From Belnapia arida (lineage in GTDB: Bacteria > Pseudomonadota > Alphaproteobacteria > Acetobacterales > Acetobacteraceae), in assembly GCF_016773205.1 (NCBI RefSeq), contig NZ_JAETWB010000007.1, forward strand, positions 1 through 64,000: a DNA stretch of 64,000 bases, given 5' to 3'. Under the pieces are notes generated by a model. The model saw only the letters and a list, made by a program, of their open reading frames with translations, was not told the origin of the DNA and ran no database searches. Numbering within the stretch: the first letter of the stretch is position 1; each line of letters starts with the position of its first letter. Made by a program: the position numbers and the translations under genes. Of the stretch, positions 61,383-64,000 are shown one piece after another.

Positions 61383-61991
61383 ATGGACGGACACACAGAA
61401 ACCACTGCGAAGCCCGCCCACGCCGTCAGCACCGCTGCCGAGTTCCATGGCCAGCTGGTCGCCCTGCTGCCGAAGCTGCGGGTCCAGGCCCTGGCGCTGA
61501 CGCGTAACCGGGCCGCCGCGGAGGATCTGGTGCAGGACGCCGTCGCCAATGCCCTGGCCGCCAAGGACAGCTTTACCCCCGGCACCAATTTCGCGGCCTG
61601 GATGCATCGCATTCTGCGCAACCGCTTCATCTCCACGCTCCGCAAGCAGCGCGAGACGACCGACATCGAGGATCTGCCGATGTCTGCCTTCGCCGTCAGC
61701 GGCGCGCATGAGGACCGCCTCGTCCTCAAGGAGCTGAGCCGCGCCCTCGGCCGCCTGCCCTCCGATCAACGCGAAGCGCTGTTCATGGTGGTCCTCCAGG
61801 GCCTCTCCTATGAGGAGGTTGCCCAGGCCACCGGCTGCGCCGTCGGCACCGCGAAGAGCCGCGTCTTCCGCGCCCGCCGCCAGCTCCAGGCTTGGCTGAT
61901 GGGCGAGGACCAGTCGGCCGGCGAGCTGCGCTCCGGTGCGCAACGCGACCGGACCGATACGGCCGTTGGCGAAATCCGCTCTGTGGTATAG
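61383..61991 (+). CDS. ecfG: EcfG, general stress sigma factor
   Basis: A 202-residue ECF15-type sigma factor. Region 2 has EDLVQDAVANALAAKDSF and NFAAWMHRILRNRF, and region 4 has LSYEEVAQATGCAVGTAKSR. In alphaproteobacteria it directs the general stress response and is held by NepR. The position beside phyR and nepR identifies it. ATG 61383 is preceded by GAGGGACC, 10 bp upstream. Confidence 0.92.
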   Translation: MDGHTETTAKPAHAVSTAAEFHGQLVALLPKLRVQALALTRNRAAAEDLVQDAVANALAAKDSFTPGTNFAAWMHRILRNRFISTLRKQRETTDIEDLPMSAFAVSGAHEDRLVLKELSRALGRLPSDQREALFMVVLQGLSYEEVAQATGCAVGTAKSRVFRARRQLQAWLMGEDQSAGELRSGAQRDRTDTAVGEIRSVV

Positions 61992-62058
61992 TGTAATGAC
62001 ACGGAGTGGGGTGGCGTTGCTGGAACGGCACGCCACCAGCCCGTCCTTGGCGGCCGGG

Positions 62059-62262
62059 ATGATGGGCAAGACCGAAAAGAAACGTGCGAACACCCCGGCG
62101 AAGCCCGGTATCGAGCAGGAGGGCAAGGAGGTGGACCAGGCCTTCGATGTCTGGCTGCGGCGTGGGCTGCACCAGCTTTACGACACCGTGGCGCGCGAGC
62201 CGATTCCGGATGAATTGCTGCGCCTGATCGAGGAGGACCAGTCCTCCTCCGAGAAGAAGTAG
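62059..62262 (+). CDS. nepR: NepR-type anti-sigma factor
   Basis: A 67-residue anti-sigma factor. The conserved NepR helix pair is FDVWLRRGLHQLYDTV followed by EPIPDELLRLIE, flanked by disordered, charged termini. NepR binds EcfG in unstressed cells and PhyR-P in stressed cells. Two adjacent ATGs (62059, 62062) are possible, and an upstream ATG at 61996 is also in frame. It lies after ecfG, unlike the common order nepR-ecfG. Confidence 0.9.
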   Translation: MMGKTEKKRANTPAKPGIEQEGKEVDQAFDVWLRRGLHQLYDTVAREPIPDELLRLIEEDQSSSEKK

Positions 62263-62286
62263 CGCGCCTACCTGACGCGCCCTTTG

Positions 62287-62316
62287 GGCCCCGGCCAGCT
62301 TGGCCGGGGCCTTTTT
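62287..62316 (+). terminator. Rho-independent terminator after nepR
   Basis: An 11-bp stem GGCCCCGGCCA/TGGCCGGGGCC (loop GCT) is followed by TTTTT on the plus strand. It separates the stress locus from the convergent leuA gene. Confidence 0.9.
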
Positions 62317-62323
62317 CATGCGC

Positions 62324-63913
62324 TCAGGCCGAAAGCGCCGGAGCCATGTCTGCCGGCGCCGTCCGCTCGCGCTTCACCAGCAACTTGTTCAGCGCATGCA
62401 CATAGGCCCGGGCCGAGGCCACGATGGTATCGGTATCGGCGCCCTGGCCATCGACCAACTTGCCGCCCTCCTCCATCCGCACGGTGACACGCGCCTGCGC
62501 ATCCGTCCCGCCGGTCACGCTCTGCACCGCATAGAGCTTCAGCGCGACGTCATGCGGGAAGGCATTGCGGATGGCGTTGAAAGTCGCATCCACCGCTCCG
62601 TCGCCGCTCGCCATGCCGTCGCGGTGCTCGCCATCCACCTCAAGCGCCAGCGTCGCCATCGGCTTGGTGCCAAGGCCGGTCGCCACCGTCAGCGCCAGCA
62701 GCTTCACCCGGTCGTTGCCGCGCACCACCTCGTCATCGACGAGCGCCACGACGTCCTCGTCGTAGACGACCTTCTTGCGGTCGGCGAGGTCCTTGAAGCG
62801 GCGGAAGGCATCGTTCAGCTGGTTGTCGCCGACGATGTAGCCGAGCGCCGCCAGCTTGTCGCGAAAGGCGGCCCGGCCGGAATGCTTGCCGAGCACCAGG
62901 CTGTTCTTGGTCCAGCCGACGCTCTCCGGCGTCATGATCTCGTAGGTCGAGGCGTCCTTCAACACGCCGTCCTGATGAATTCCCGATTCATGCGCGAAAG
63001 CGTTGCGGCCGACGATCGCCTTGTTCGGCTGCACGTCGAAGCCGGTGATGGTCGCCAACAGCTTGCTGGTGCGCAGCAGCTTCTGGCTGACGATGTTGTT
63101 GCTGTAAGGCAGCGCATCGCGCCGCGTGCGCAACGCCATCGCCACCTCTTCCAGCGAGGCATTGCCAGCCCGCTCGCCGATGCCGTTGATCGTGCTCTCG
63201 ATCTGCCGCACGCCGGCCTGGATAGCGGCGATGGTATTGGCCACCGCCATGCCGAGGTCGTTGTGGTTGTGCGCGGAGAGGATCACCTTCTCGATCCCCG
63301 GCACCCTGTTGCGCAGGTCGCGGAAGATCCGCGCCATGTCCTCGGGCATCGAGTAGCCGACGGTGTCGGGGATGTTGATCGTCGTCGCCCCGGCCTTGAT
63401 CGCCGCCTCGACGCAGCGGCAGAGGAAGTCGGGGTCGGAGCGGCTGCCGTCCTCCGCAGACCACTCCACGTCGTCGCTGTGCTGCCGACCGAGGCTGACG
63501 CTGCTGGTGGTCAGCTCCAGCACCTCCTCCGGCGTCATGCGCAGCTTGACGCGCATATGCAGCTCGCTCGTCGCCAGCACGATATGGATGCGTTTGCGCG
63601 CCGCCGGCTTCAGCGCCTCGGCGCTCCGCAGGATGTCGGCCGGGTTGGCGCGGCCGAGGCTGGCGACCACCGGCCCGTCCTTGGCGAATTTCCGCGCGAT
63701 CGACTGCACGCTCTCGAAGTCGCCCGGCGAGGCGATGGCGAAGCCCGCCTCGATGACATCGACGCCGAGCTCAGCCAGCGCCTCCGCCATGCGCAGCTTC
63801 TCCTCGAGGTTCATCGAGAAGCCAGGCGACTGTTCGCCATCGCGCAGGGTGGTATCGAAGAAGATGATGCGGTTGTCGTCCAGCGTGCCGAAGCTGGGAT
63901 GGGTGATGGCCAT
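62324..63913 (-). CDS. leuA: 2-isopropylmalate synthase
   Basis: A 529-residue enzyme that condenses acetyl-CoA with 2-oxoisovalerate, the first step of leucine synthesis. The signature FFDTTLRDGEQSPG (residues ~18-31) and the metal motif LSAHNHNDLGMA (about residue 205) are present, with GNASLEE following. The C-terminal ~130 residues form the leucine-binding regulatory domain. ATG 63913 has AAGGAAA upstream. The upstream gene is outside the window. Confidence 0.95.
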   Translation of the reverse strand: MAITHPSFGTLDDNRIIFFDTTLRDGEQSPGFSMNLEEKLRMAEALAELGVDVIEAGFAIASPGDFESVQSIARKFAKDGPVVASLGRANPADILRSAEALKPAARKRIHIVLATSELHMRVKLRMTPEEVLELTTSSVSLGRQHSDDVEWSAEDGSRSDPDFLCRCVEAAIKAGATTINIPDTVGYSMPEDMARIFRDLRNRVPGIEKVILSAHNHNDLGMAVANTIAAIQAGVRQIESTINGIGERAGNASLEEVAMALRTRRDALPYSNNIVSQKLLRTSKLLATITGFDVQPNKAIVGRNAFAHESGIHQDGVLKDASTYEIMTPESVGWTKNSLVLGKHSGRAAFRDKLAALGYIVGDNQLNDAFRRFKDLADRKKVVYDEDVVALVDDEVVRGNDRVKLLALTVATGLGTKPMATLALEVDGEHRDGMASGDGAVDATFNAIRNAFPHDVALKLYAVQSVTGGTDAQARVTVRMEEGGKLVDGQGADTDTIVASARAYVHALNKLLVKRERTAPADMAPALSA

Positions 63914-63945
63914 GGATCTGTTTCCTTCGTGCTCGCGCAGCCTCT

Positions 63946-63965
63946 CGCTCAGTCTCCCCTGAGCG
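63946..63965 (-). other. Hairpin in the leuA leader
   Basis: A 7-bp stem CGCTCAG/CTGAGCG lies 33 bp upstream of the leuA ATG. No leucine-codon leader peptide was recognised in the 87 bp available, so attenuation cannot be claimed. Confidence 0.25.
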
Positions 63966-64000
63966 ATGCCGGCCGTCAGCCGAGCGTCACGCCCAGGGGC

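Overview
The window is high-GC chromosomal DNA from an alphaproteobacterium. An Acetobacteraceae member (Roseomonas-like) is the best guess. Support comes from a PhyR/NepR/EcfG general stress module, a class I lysyl-tRNA synthetase, a DUF2842 protein, an alphaproteobacterial-type LexA box (direct repeat with 7-bp spacing), and codon use with G/C at nearly every third position. No insertion sequence, CRISPR array or rRNA gene was seen. There are two tRNA genes, Pro(CGG) and Lys(CTT).

Region 1 (38-9050) is a podovirus-type structural cluster on the minus strand. It encodes two unknown leading proteins, then portal, scaffold, major capsid, tail adaptor, nozzle, an internal-virion-like protein and a tail fibre that stops early. 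A LexA box precedes it, and a divergent S24/LexA-like repressor flanks it. No terminase, integrase or polymerase lies in the window, so it is either a prophage cut by the left edge or a domesticated particle.

Region 2 (9061-28459) is housekeeping: an mprF gene truncated next to the S24 gene, class I lysS, asd, a cysteate lyase/cysteine desulfhydrase, a DinG-type helicase, TerB-like, Zn-alcohol dehydrogenase, a cation efflux pump, a TIGR02302 protein, lysA, a cytochrome c', a LOG protein, tRNA-Pro, apt and a TctC-like protein.

Region 3 (28618-40787) is the most distinctive part. It encodes an MBOAT acyltransferase, an FkbH-like enzyme, two acyl carrier proteins, an SGNH-like membrane protein, an aaRS-derived amino acid:carrier-protein ligase, a two-domain alpha/beta hydrolase, an acyltransferase-3, a GNAT and two glycosyltransferases. 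The part list parallels the Gram-positive Dlt system (carrier, loader, MBOAT, SGNH) with a different loader. I infer that it decorates a surface glycan with carrier-bound acyl groups, possibly glyceryl and aminoacyl.

Region 4 (41158-50909) holds a Ser/Thr kinase and a MORN protein, a flavin-oxidase-family protein, a LysR regulator, a decayed sigma-54 response regulator next to an intact Hpt gene, dut, DUF427, a biotin-carrier-like protein, a TctC protein, three small membrane or secreted proteins and tRNA-Lys.

Region 5 (50965-56527) is the cell-shape operon mreB-mreC-mreD-mrdA-rodA on the minus strand, with a single-base frameshift in mrdA that separates the KTG motif from the rest. Region 6 (56760-64000) holds a lipoprotein, a YddA-type ABC protein, a secreted protein with an internal repeat, a DUF1328 protein, the general stress locus (phyR divergent from two sigma genes and nepR) and leuA.
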